From the NCBI GenBank assembly GCA_028868335.1, contig JAGWUU010000226.1, positions 1 to 5,038 of the forward strand: DNA of 5,038 bases, written 5' to 3'. Both the position numbers and the translations under genes were made by a program. The DNA is from Sphingomonadales bacterium. Its GTDB lineage: Bacteria > Pseudomonadota > Alphaproteobacteria > Sphingomonadales > Sphingomonadaceae. The notes under the pieces were generated by a model. It was not told where the DNA came from, did not search any database, and saw only the letters and a list, made by a program, of their open reading frames with translations. Positions 1 through 5,038 of this stretch are shown piece by piece. Positions within the stretch are counted from its first letter, which is position 1. Every line of letters begins with the position of its first letter.

Positions 1-142
1 GACCTATCAGCCGATGAACGTCAACTTCGGCCTGTTCCCTCCGGTCGATGCGGACGTGAAGAAGAAGGTCCGCAAGGAGGCCTACACCGCCCGGGCCAAG
101 GCCGACCTCGGCGCCTGGCTACCATCAACGCCGGGCGTTTGA
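1..142 (+). CDS. trmFO: TrmFO, tRNA (uracil-54-C5)-methyltransferase, C-terminal fragment
   Basis: Only the last 46 codons are present; reading starts at base 2 and ends in TGA at 140-142. The peptide contains TYQPMNVNFGLFPP followed by a Lys/Arg/Ala-rich helix (KKKVRKEAYTARAKADLGAW). The PMN-NFGL-P block is the conserved C-terminal signature of TrmFO. TrmFO is a flavoprotein that uses 5,10-methylenetetrahydrofolate and FADH2 to make ribothymidine at position 54 of the tRNA T-loop, in the cytoplasm. The FAD-binding domain and the catalytic part lie upstream of the window. The gene converges on the EF-hand gene across a 207-base gap, so it is transcribed separately from everything else here. 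The identification rests on one motif block, but that block is distinctive. Confidence 0.85.
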   Translation, partial: TYQPMNVNFGLFPPVDADVKKKVRKEAYTARAKADLGAWLPSTPGV

Positions 143-148
143 TCCGGG

Positions 149-170
149 CTTGGCGGTCCGTAACGCCAAG
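149..170. terminator. Perfect 7-bp inverted repeat after trmFO, possible terminator
   Basis: CTTGGCG (149-155) and CGCCAAG (164-170) are exact reverse complements around an 8-base loop, beginning 7 bases after the trmFO stop. The place is right for a terminator between convergent genes. No T-tract follows on either strand, so it is not a canonical intrinsic terminator; it could protect the 3' end or need Rho. The rest of the convergent gap (171-349) shows no gene and no other clear structure. Confidence 0.3.
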
Positions 171-349
171 GTGACAGATCGGATAAATGTGTCCGGGCAA
201 TTCTCAATGCCATTCAATACATTAGCCGCAACAAGGTTACAATTCACCGGTTTCAGAGCGTAAATTCAGGCGGTCGGCCGTTCGAGCAGGCGGCGGGCAG
301 CATGCCAGCAGGATGCCATGTAGGAAACCGCTCTCCCCGTGGACGCAAC

Positions 350-820
350 CTAGCATGTGCACTTTGGATGTTTGGAAGCCTTTGGCTTGGTCGTCGCGAA
401 TTCGGCGCGGGTCAGTTGCCCGTCGCCATTGGCGTCGGCCTTCTTGAACTTGTTCGACGTTGCGACGGACCACTCCTCGAAACTCAGCAGGTTGTTGTGA
501 TCGGTATCGAGTTTGCGGAACGCTGCCACGCGCGGAGCAAGTGCCTCGTTCCGGCTGATCAGGTTGTCGCGGTTGCGATCAAGGCGGTTGAAGCGCTTTT
601 CCTCGCGCGTCGCATCGCTGACGCGGGGCAGGTTGGCGCCCTGCAATCCATCGCCGTCCTCGGTCGGGATTTCGTCCGCTGCCCCGGCCGCCCCGCTGGT
701 TTCTACCGGAGCGGGAGGGGGCGGCGCGGCCGCTTCCGTCGCAGCCCTGCCCTGCCACCAGAATAACCCCGAGGCGACAAGCAGCAGTGCCGAAACGGCA
801 CCCAACACAATCCGATTCAC
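350..820 (-). CDS. Membrane-anchored or secreted triple EF-hand calcium-binding protein
   Basis: A 156-residue protein starting at a GTG (818-820). Residues 4-22 form a hydrophobic segment that is either a signal peptide, with possible cleavage near RAA (25-27), or an uncleaved anchor. A Pro/Ala-rich linker follows at about 29-50. Three EF-hand loops are visible: 81-92 (D1, N3, D5, I8, E12), 105-116 (D1, D3, N5, L8, E12) and 129-140 (DANGDGQLTRAE, fully canonical). The first two have Asn instead of Gly at loop position 6. The likely role is Ca2+ binding or sensing in the periplasm or at the membrane; the target is unknown. It lies 39 bases after the squalene-synthase-like gene on the same strand, so the two are probably co-transcribed. 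The tail ends in KCTC, an unexpected Cys pair. The EF-hand assignment is secure; the function is not known. Confidence 0.85.
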   Translation of the reverse strand: MNRIVLGAVSALLLVASGLFWWQGRAATEAAAPPPPAPVETSGAAGAADEIPTEDGDGLQGANLPRVSDATREEKRFNRLDRNRDNLISRNEALAPRVAAFRKLDTDHNNLLSFEEWSVATSNKFKKADANGDGQLTRAEFATTKPKASKHPKCTC

Positions 821-827
821 GCGAGCG

Positions 828-839
828 CCCCCCTTTTTT
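828..839 (-). promoter_or_regulatory. Ribosome binding site made of A6G6 tracts before the EF-hand gene
   Basis: Read on the minus strand, six A are followed by six G, then a 7-base spacer and the GTG start at 820-818. The AAGGGGGG core approximates a Shine-Dalgarno sequence at normal distance. It supports the GTG as the start, and no other start codon fits it. Confidence 0.55.
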
Positions 840-859
840 CAGACGGCGACGTTCATAGC

Positions 860-1498
860 CTAGATGCCGAACAATCCAACCCTCATCGCGGCAAAAAATG
901 CCCCTATTCCAGAGAGAAGCGGGCGTCCGTCATGCCTGCGCCGAGCCAGCGCGAACAGTACCGCGAGCGGGCGAAGCGAGCGCGGCAGAGCCGGTCGCCG
1001 CCAGTCTTGCCGGGCCGCACATTCGATCGCGGTGGATCGCTCCACCGAATCAGGAAGCCGCGTGGCGAGATCGGCCAGAGCCCAACCATGCGCCGCGCGG
1101 GCAGCCTCGTCGCGAAATCCCGGCGGGGTCAACGCCGCAAAGGCACAGGCGCGACCCTGGGAGATTGCATTCGCCGCCTCGGCCGTATCCTCGCCCGCCA
1201 AGGCTTCCCATCCATCGACCAGGGGAATCAATGCCCTTGGGTCCGCCCAGGACGCGGCCGCCAGTTGCAACAGCGGCTCGGCCGGAGTGGTTGCCGTTGC
1301 CAGCCCCGCCAGCCGTTCACGCCACCACGCCAGCCGCATCTGGATGAGGATCGGCTCGTGCCCCGTTCGCACGACCGAGGCCAGCCGCGCATCGAGCGCC
1401 AGCAATGCCAACAAGGCATCGCGCGATGCGACGGGGGCATAGGCCAGGGCCAGGCGCTGTTCGGTCGGCAGGGTTTGCAGCAGCGATTCGACGCTCAT
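860..1498 (-). CDS. Squalene/phytoene synthase family protein, short and lacking Asp-rich motifs
   Basis: A 212-residue protein with the family's N-terminal pattern: RLALAYAP (15-22), ALLALDARLA (31-40) and the EP-x5-RLAWWRERL block (48-63). The same block occurs in the alphaproteobacterial squalene/phytoene-synthase-like group related to mitochondrial NDUFAF6. True squalene or phytoene synthases are usually about 280-350 residues and carry two Asp-rich Mg2+/diphosphate sites. Here the region matching the first site has only D36, and the region matching the second (about 138-154) reads HGWALADLATRLPD with isolated Asp residues. Head-to-head prenyl condensation is therefore doubtful, and a non-catalytic assembly-factor role is as likely; both are inference. 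The ATG at 1498-1496 has only a weak AAGG upstream on its strand. It is the first gene of a probable two-gene unit with the EF-hand gene and is divergent from the pilus cluster. Confidence 0.75.
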   Translation of the reverse strand: MSVESLLQTLPTEQRLALAYAPVASRDALLALLALDARLASVVRTGHEPILIQMRLAWWRERLAGLATATTPAEPLLQLAAASWADPRALIPLVDGWEALAGEDTAEAANAISQGRACAFAALTPPGFRDEAARAAHGWALADLATRLPDSVERSTAIECAARQDWRRPALPRSLRPLAVLFALARRRHDGRPLLSGIGAFFAAMRVGLFGI

Positions 1499-1554
1499 CG
1501 CCGCGCCTTAGCCCACTCTTGAGCAAGGGCAAATTTCGTCGCGCTAAGTGGCTG

Positions 1555-1563
1555 TTAACCCTG
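1555..1563 (+). promoter_or_regulatory. TTAACCCTG box upstream of the pilus unit, possible CtrA half-site
   Basis: TTAACCCTG begins 83 bases before the ATG at 1638. An identical 9-mer begins 80 bases before the tadG ATG at 4243. The TTAACC core matches the half-site of the alphaproteobacterial response regulator CtrA, which controls pilus genes in Caulobacter. The full TTAA-N7-TTAA consensus is not met: CCTT stands where the second TTAA should be. The regulator assignment is inference. Confidence 0.35.
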
Positions 1564-1627
1564 ATCCTTCAAAGAGCGAAAACGATGAGGCGTTAATCGC
1601 GTCATGTTTGATGGCCATATTTCCCGT

Positions 1628-1633
1628 AGGGGG
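1628..1633 (+). promoter_or_regulatory. Shine-Dalgarno sequence that decides the start of the TadG-like gene
   Basis: AGGGGG ends 4 bases before the ATG at 1638. The two other in-frame starts upstream, ATG at 1611 and GTG at 1548, have no purine-rich site. A start at 1638 also leaves the short basic N-terminus usual before the Tad membrane segment. Confidence 0.6.
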
Positions 1634-1637
1634 CACG

Positions 1638-3227
1638 ATGCTGAGCAAGTTCTACCGGACCATGAGCCGACTTGCACGACAGAAGAGCGGCAATGCGACT
1701 CTGCTGGTCGCCGCAGGCATGCCTGCACTGATCGGCGCTGCCGGTCTCGGCGTCGATACCGCGCAGTGGTACATGTGGAAGCGCGAGATGCAGTATGCCG
1801 CCGACCAGGCGGCGCTGGCCGGTGCATGGGCGCTTGTCGGCGGGGCATCGGGCGATGGATACGTCACCCGTGCCACCCAGGAACTGAATTCCAATCTTTC
1901 GCAGGTGACGTTTGCGGGAACGCCCTCGATCGCCAAGGTCGACTGGAACGGCGGAACCGGCAACAGCGTGGTCGTCAGCTTCGCCGCTACCAAGAGCCTG
2001 CCGTTCAGTTCGTTCCTGACCAGCAAGCCTGTGACTGTCAGCGCGCGCGCGCAGGCGGTCTATCAACAGGGCCGCGCGTTCACGAGCTGCCTGATCGCCG
2101 TCGATCCCACCACGCGAGGCGCCATCACGATTGGCGGCAATGCCTACGTCGTCGCGGGTTGCGGCGCCGCGGCGCTTTCGGACAACGCCCAGTCGGTCGT
2201 CAAGAACGGCAATGCCGTCTTCGATGTGGGCTGGATCGTTTCGGAAGGCGGGATCGACAGCGCATTCAATGACGGCAAGACCCAGATCTATGCCAACCAG
2301 GCAAACCTGAGCGATCCGTTCGCCGGCCTTACGCCACCGACCAACCCGACACCGCAGTCGCTCACCTGCGTGACACCGTCGACGACCTACACCGCGACAG
2401 TGTCGACCGTGACCACGACCAGTTCGCAGTTGATGACCAGCAGCAACGGTAACAAGTGGACCGCGAGTGGTAGTCCGAAGCCTTTGACCAGCGCAACGCA
2501 GCCATCCAATATCAGCGTGACGAAAACGGCCAACGTCGGCGATGTCATCACCAATTCATCAACGTCTGCGACGGGCACCGTAACAACGACCGGATCCGGC
2601 AAGAGCCTGACCTATAGCCGGACTGACATAGTCACGGCAGTTGTCGCCACCATTCAGTCGATTGCCGTAACTTCTACGCCGGGCGGCGCCTATCCGCAAC
2701 CAGGCACCTATACGGACTTCACCATCAAGTGCGATACGACGATGGCCAAGGGGGTCTATGTCATCAATGGCGGGTCCGTCTCGATCAACGCCCAGAACAA
2801 GCTTGTTGGCGATGGCGTGATGTTCGTGCTGACGAACGGCGCCGGCATCACGATCAATGGCGGCTCGAACGTCATGCTGCGTGCCATGAACTATGATGAA
2901 ATGGTCGATCCCAAGGCAGGCGCGATGACGCCGACCCAGGCCACGCAGCTGAAGGACATGCTCGTTTTCGAGGATCGCAATTCCTCGGGCAGCACCGGCG
3001 ACAAGATCAACGGCACGTCCGGCATGGTGATCGACGGCACTGTCTATCTCCCGAAAAGCACGCTGACCTTTGATGGCACGACAAATGTTGTCACCCGGTG
3101 CTTCGTGATCGCGGCTGCGCAAATCATCATCCAGGGCACGGCGAACATGACCCGCTTCTGCCCCGGTGACGGGACGACCACGATTTCCGTGGGTGGAACC
3201 GGCAATTCCGTGAAGCTGGTCGCCTGA
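1638..3227 (+). CDS. TadG-like pilus assembly protein with extracytoplasmic beta-rich domain, no VWA
   Basis: A 529-residue protein. Residues 1-17 are short and basic; about 18-40 form a membrane segment (GNATLLVAAGMPALIG) followed by GVD and an Asp/Ala-rich helix to about 68 (MQYAADQAALAGAWAL), the N-terminal hallmark of TadE/TadG-like proteins (Pfam Tad type). The +5 Glu of true pseudopilins is missing (G18-N-A-T-L-L), as is usual for TadG. No MIDAS motif is seen. Six cysteines (151, 175, 244, 365, 488, 508) sit in the extracytoplasmic part. Residues about 245-340 are roughly 45% Ser/Thr. From about 345 onward come PGTY, GVYVINGG, ITINGG and DGTVYLP motifs at intervals that suggest a beta-solenoid. 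The probable role is a surface or envelope subunit of a Tad-type pilus. Its TGA shares a base with the next gene's ATG, so translation is likely coupled. Confidence 0.8.
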   Translation: MLSKFYRTMSRLARQKSGNATLLVAAGMPALIGAAGLGVDTAQWYMWKREMQYAADQAALAGAWALVGGASGDGYVTRATQELNSNLSQVTFAGTPSIAKVDWNGGTGNSVVVSFAATKSLPFSSFLTSKPVTVSARAQAVYQQGRAFTSCLIAVDPTTRGAITIGGNAYVVAGCGAAALSDNAQSVVKNGNAVFDVGWIVSEGGIDSAFNDGKTQIYANQANLSDPFAGLTPPTNPTPQSLTCVTPSTTYTATVSTVTTTSSQLMTSSNGNKWTASGSPKPLTSATQPSNISVTKTANVGDVITNSSTSATGTVTTTGSGKSLTYSRTDIVTAVVATIQSIAVTSTPGGAYPQPGTYTDFTIKCDTTMAKGVYVINGGSVSINAQNKLVGDGVMFVLTNGAGITINGGSNVMLRAMNYDEMVDPKAGAMTPTQATQLKDMLVFEDRNSSGSTGDKINGTSGMVIDGTVYLPKSTLTFDGTTNVVTRCFVIAAAQIIIQGTANMTRFCPGDGTTTISVGGTGNSVKLVA

Positions 3228-3676
3228 TGCGGCGGCTCGCCCACATCCTTCGCGACATCAGCGGAGCGGTCGTCATCGAGACGGCGCTGGTGACGCCCGC
3301 ACTGGTGTTGGCGAGCCTCGGCACGTTCCAGGTAGGCCAGGTCGTAGCGCGCCAGCACGAATTGCAGGCGGGCGCGGACGAAGCGATGTCGATCGCGATC
3401 GGCGGCTGGTCGAACAACACCCAACAGGTCGACGCGATGAAGAGCGTCATCCAGCGGACAACCGGCGTGACCGCCAGCAACATCACCATCACCCAGATGT
3501 ACCGCTGCGGGGCCGACACAACCTACGTCACCGACAAGACAACCTGCGGGACCGGCAAGATCATTTCCAGCTATCTCAAGCTGAAATTGAAAGACACCTA
3601 CACCCCGATCTGGACCAATTTCGGCGTTGGCGCCCCGATCAACCTCGCCGTATCGCGCATGGTGCAACTATCATGA
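3227..3676 (+). CDS. TadE-like pseudopilin, first copy
   Basis: A 149-residue protein. After the basic N-terminus comes G13-AVVIE18-TALVTPAL, matching the prepilin-peptidase signature: cleavage after Gly, Glu at mature position 5, then a hydrophobic helix to about residue 42. This is the TadE-like pattern; in Aggregatibacter, TadE and TadF are pseudopilins matured by TadV and needed for Flp pilus assembly. Two Cys, C94 and C107, flank an exposed segment (MYRC...TTCGTG) and could form a disulfide. Near the C-terminus, DTYTPIWTNFGVG and a final R-MVQLS resemble the ends of other TadE-like proteins. The ATG lies in TGATG with the previous stop and has no good Shine-Dalgarno sequence of its own, which points to coupled translation. 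No gene letter is given because TadE and TadF cannot be told apart here. Confidence 0.8.
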   Translation: MRRLAHILRDISGAVVIETALVTPALVLASLGTFQVGQVVARQHELQAGADEAMSIAIGGWSNNTQQVDAMKSVIQRTTGVTASNITITQMYRCGADTTYVTDKTTCGTGKIISSYLKLKLKDTYTPIWTNFGVGAPINLAVSRMVQLS

Positions 3677-4113
3677 CGACCACTGCACTCGCTCGCCTGC
3701 GCAAGGCCACCGATGGCGCTGCCGCCATGGAGTTCGCCCTGGTGGCGCCGTTGCTGATCACCATGATGCTCGGCGTCGTGCAGGCCGGCATGTGGATGGG
3801 CGCGTACAACTCGCTGCGTTCTTCAGCGAGCGATACCGGGCGCTACGTCACGGTCCAATACCAGAATACCAATCGCATCAGTAACAGCGACATAGCGATC
3901 TGGGCGCGCAATCACGCCATAACGGCGCCCTATTCGCTCGATAGCTCGGGCGTCACTACCTATGTCTCGGACGCGGCTACCCAGTCGATAACAAACGTCA
4001 CCGAGAAGCAGCTCAAGATCGTGTACCAGATGCCAACGATCATGCAGTTCGCCGGGGTCAACACCTTCCAGATTTCCTATACCCGATCGCTGTTCGTCAA
4101 GAGCGGCGTTTAG
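3673..4113 (+). CDS. TadE-like pseudopilin, second copy
   Basis: A 146-residue protein with G15-AAAME20-FALVAPLLITMM: the prepilin cleavage Gly, Glu at mature position 5 followed by Phe, and a membrane helix to about residue 44. This is closer to the canonical TadE signature (EFALVAP) than the preceding gene. The rest is a soluble extracytoplasmic domain of about 100 residues without cysteine, ending ISYTRSLFVKSGV. The start overlaps the previous stop in an ATGA, so the three genes from 1638 form one translationally coupled unit. The two TadE-like proteins are alike only around the membrane helix, so they are old paralogues rather than a recent duplication and may act as a heteromeric minor-pilin pair (inference). 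Confidence 0.85.
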   Translation: MTTTALARLRKATDGAAAMEFALVAPLLITMMLGVVQAGMWMGAYNSLRSSASDTGRYVTVQYQNTNRISNSDIAIWARNHAITAPYSLDSSGVTTYVSDAATQSITNVTEKQLKIVYQMPTIMQFAGVNTFQISYTRSLFVKSGV

Positions 4114-4162
4114 GTCTGAACCTTCGGTATTTCCTTGGTTTTCTGGATATTTTAGCGCTCCA

Positions 4163-4171
4163 TTAACCCTG
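4163..4171 (+). promoter_or_regulatory. Second TTAACCCTG box, 80 bases before tadG
   Basis: This 9-mer is identical to the one at 1555-1563 and at nearly the same distance from its gene. Here it also forms an imperfect dyad, TTAACC (4163-4168), 5 bases, GGTTTA (4174-4179), with five of six positions symmetric. It lies in the T-rich first half of the 129-base gap (4114-4242). A CtrA-like regulator is one candidate; no full TTAA-N7-TTAA site is present. Confidence 0.35.
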
Positions 4172-4187
4172 TTGGTTTATGACGACG

Positions 4188-4218
4188 TTACCCGCGCCGG
4201 GCTACGGCACGCGGGTAA
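4188..4218. repeat. Perfect 9-bp inverted repeat in the tadG leader
   Basis: TTACCCGCG (4188-4196) and CGCGGGTAA (4210-4218) are exact reverse complements around 13 bases. Inside, CCG (4197-4199) can pair with CGG (4205-4207), leaving a 2-base bulge and a 5-base loop. The right arm ends 24 bases before the ATG at 4243. No T-run follows on either strand, so it is not a standard terminator. It could be an operator dyad, a leader RNA hairpin acting on tadG translation, or a 3' end for the upstream unit. Confidence 0.5.
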
Positions 4219-4242
4219 AACTTGCTTGGGGCGCAGACCGGC

Positions 4243-5038
4243 ATGTCCAGGGTCGTCAAATTCACCAGGATGGGAGATTCCGCCAGCGGGCTATTGATGC
4301 GCCTGGCGCGGGACCGTACGGGCAACACCCTCGCCCTGATCGCAGCGTCGATCTTCCCGCTGCTCGCCATGATCGGCGGCGGCGTCGACATGGGGCGGAC
4401 CTACCTCACCCACACCCGGTTGCAGCAGGCATGTGACGCAGGCGTCCTGGCTGCCCGCAAGAAGCTGGGCAACTCGTCGGCAACCTCGCTTCCCGCGGAT
4501 GTTCAGTCAGTTGGCGACCGCTTCTTCGGGCTGAACTTTGGCGCCGGTGCCTTCGGCACGAGCAATCGCAGCTTCACGATGACGCTCAACACCGACCAAT
4601 CGGTAGCCGGGGCTGCCAGTGTCGACGTGCCGACCACCATCATGCAATTGTTCGGCTACAAATCCGTATCGGTACGGACGAGCTGCTCGGCCCGGCTGAA
4701 CTTTTCCAATACCGACGTGATGTTCGTGCTCGATACCACCGGATCGATGGCGGACACCAATCCGGGCGACAGCGCGCCGAAGATCATGATCCTGAAATCG
4801 GTGGTTCACGACTTCGTCAAGCAACTGAACGATACCAAGTCGGCCGGCACGCGCGTTCGCTATGGCTTCGTGCCCTATTCCACCAACGTCAATGTCGGAA
4901 CGCTTCTGAAGTCCGACTGGATGGTCAACCAGTGGACCTATCAATCCCGGGCCCCCAAGCTCACCGGTTCCGGCATGGCTTCCTACTATTGGGTTGAGTA
5001 CATCAATCTTGGCGGCACGCACACGACCGGGAGCTACA
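4243..5038 (+). CDS. tadG: TadG, VWA-domain pilus assembly protein, 5' part
   Basis: The frame is open from an in-frame TAA at 4216 to the window end; 265 residues are visible and the C-terminus is missing. About 25-50 form the membrane segment (GNTLALIAASIFPLLAMIGGGVDM), then the Tad-type helix with LQQACDAGVLAARKKLG (60-76). A von Willebrand A domain begins near 158: NTDVMFVLDTTGSM, with D164-T-T-G-S168 as the MIDAS metal site; Thr at the middle position in place of Ser is common in TadG. After it come a helix (KIMILKSVVHDFVKQL) and a beta strand (RVRYGFVPYS). TadG is thought to sit in the envelope or at the pilus tip and contact surfaces. The start is uncertain: ATG at 4243 has GGGG 11 bases upstream, while ATG at 4297 has GCGGG 6 bases upstream and would give a shorter basic N-terminus. 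Confidence 0.88.
   Translation, partial: MSRVVKFTRMGDSASGLLMRLARDRTGNTLALIAASIFPLLAMIGGGVDMGRTYLTHTRLQQACDAGVLAARKKLGNSSATSLPADVQSVGDRFFGLNFGAGAFGTSNRSFTMTLNTDQSVAGAASVDVPTTIMQLFGYKSVSVRTSCSARLNFSNTDVMFVLDTTGSMADTNPGDSAPKIMILKSVVHDFVKQLNDTKSAGTRVRYGFVPYSTNVNVGTLLKSDWMVNQWTYQSRAPKLTGSGMASYYWVEYINLGGTHTTGSY

Larger units (their letters stand above)
1499..1637. promoter_or_regulatory. Divergent intergenic region with presumed promoters for both flanking units
   Basis: These 139 bases separate the start of the minus-strand squalene-synthase-like gene from the start of the plus-strand pilus unit, so both promoters should lie here. Visible elements are a GTTAAC palindrome at 1554-1559 inside TTAACCCTG, a second TTAA at 1593-1596, and the pilus ribosome binding site near the end. 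I saw no convincing -35/-10 pair on either strand, so the exact promoter positions are left open. Confidence 0.5.

Noticed and set aside
302..766. Plus-strand open frame of 154 codons opposite the EF-hand gene
   Set aside because: It is the antisense shadow of a gene with three clear EF-hand loops. It is Arg-rich with no recognisable domain, as expected for reverse frames of GC-rich genes.
839..856. Minus-strand mini-frame ATG to TGA encoding MNVAV before the EF-hand gene
   Set aside because: Five codons in a 39-base gap with no ribosome binding site of its own are readily explained by chance. No leader-peptide features such as runs of one amino acid are present.
864..1522. Several long plus-strand frames opposite the synthase-like gene
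   Set aside because: They are rich in Arg, Ser and Pro, have no domain and conflict with the minus-strand gene that carries family motifs. They result from the low number of stop codons in high-GC DNA.
1544..1572. Minus-strand TTGAAG, 17 bases, ACTTAG as a sigma-70 promoter for the synthase-like gene
   Set aside because: The -35 matches at four of six positions but the -10 is poor. The evidence is too thin to annotate as a promoter.
1548..1637. N-terminal extension of the TadG-like protein from GTG 1548 or ATG 1611
   Set aside because: Neither start has a Shine-Dalgarno sequence, and the extension would place unrelated residues before the usual short basic Tad N-terminus. AGGGGG before ATG 1638 favours the shorter form.
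2041..2050. Run of five GC dinucleotides
   Set aside because: It encodes the ordinary Ser-Ala-Arg-Ala-Gln-Ala stretch (SARAQA) in the TadG-like protein and is a codon-use effect rather than a functional repeat.
4179..4436. 85-codon open frame starting ATGACGACG before tadG
   Set aside because: It overlaps tadG in another frame, is Arg/Pro-rich without domain features and covers the inverted repeat. It is a shadow frame.
1..5038. CRISPR array, tRNA or rRNA genes, insertion sequence or attachment site
   Set aside because: No evenly spaced direct repeats, cloverleaf, rRNA motif, transposase or flanking terminal repeats were seen on either strand.

Overview
The window looks like chromosomal DNA from a high-GC alphaproteobacterium. 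The best guess is Sphingomonadales, because a TrmFO C-terminus, a short squalene/phytoene-synthase-like protein and Tad-type (Flp) pilus proteins of the TadE/TadG class sit together and the codons are GC-rich at third positions. That taxonomic placement is inference; no rRNA or other marker is present.

Layout. Bases 1-142 hold the last 46 codons of a plus-strand gene recognisable as trmFO. It converges on a minus-strand pair: a squalene/phytoene synthase family protein (1498-860), then 39 bases later a membrane-anchored or secreted triple EF-hand protein (820-350). The gap between the convergent genes (143-349) holds one perfect 7-bp inverted repeat and no gene. A 139-base divergent intergenic region (1499-1637) separates the pair from a plus-strand pilus cluster. 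The first pilus unit is three tightly coupled genes: a 529-residue TadG-like protein without a von Willebrand A domain (1638-3227), and two TadE-like pseudopilins (3227-3676 and 3673-4113) joined by TGATG and ATGA stop/start overlaps. After a 129-base intergenic region, a VWA-domain TadG begins at 4243 and runs off the end of the window.

How they fit together. The four pilus-type proteins each carry one N-terminal membrane segment followed by an extracytoplasmic domain. Both TadE proteins have the Gly / +5 Glu signature of prepilin peptidase processing. In characterised Tad systems such proteins act as minor pilins or as envelope and tip components of Flp pili. No motor, secretin, prepilin peptidase or major pilin (tadA, rcpA, tadV, flp) is in the window, so the core machinery must lie elsewhere if it exists.

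Most interesting signals. The same 9-mer, TTAACCCTG, lies 83 bases before the start of the three-gene unit and 80 bases before the start of tadG. It resembles the TTAACC half-site bound by the cell-cycle regulator CtrA in alphaproteobacteria and suggests co-regulation of the two units. The tadG leader also carries a perfect 9-bp inverted repeat (4188-4218). The first TadG-like protein has a Ser/Thr-rich stretch of about 96 residues bracketed by cysteines. Nothing here proves a wholly new system; the cluster is best read as an accessory Tad pilus or adhesion locus with an unusual large subunit.
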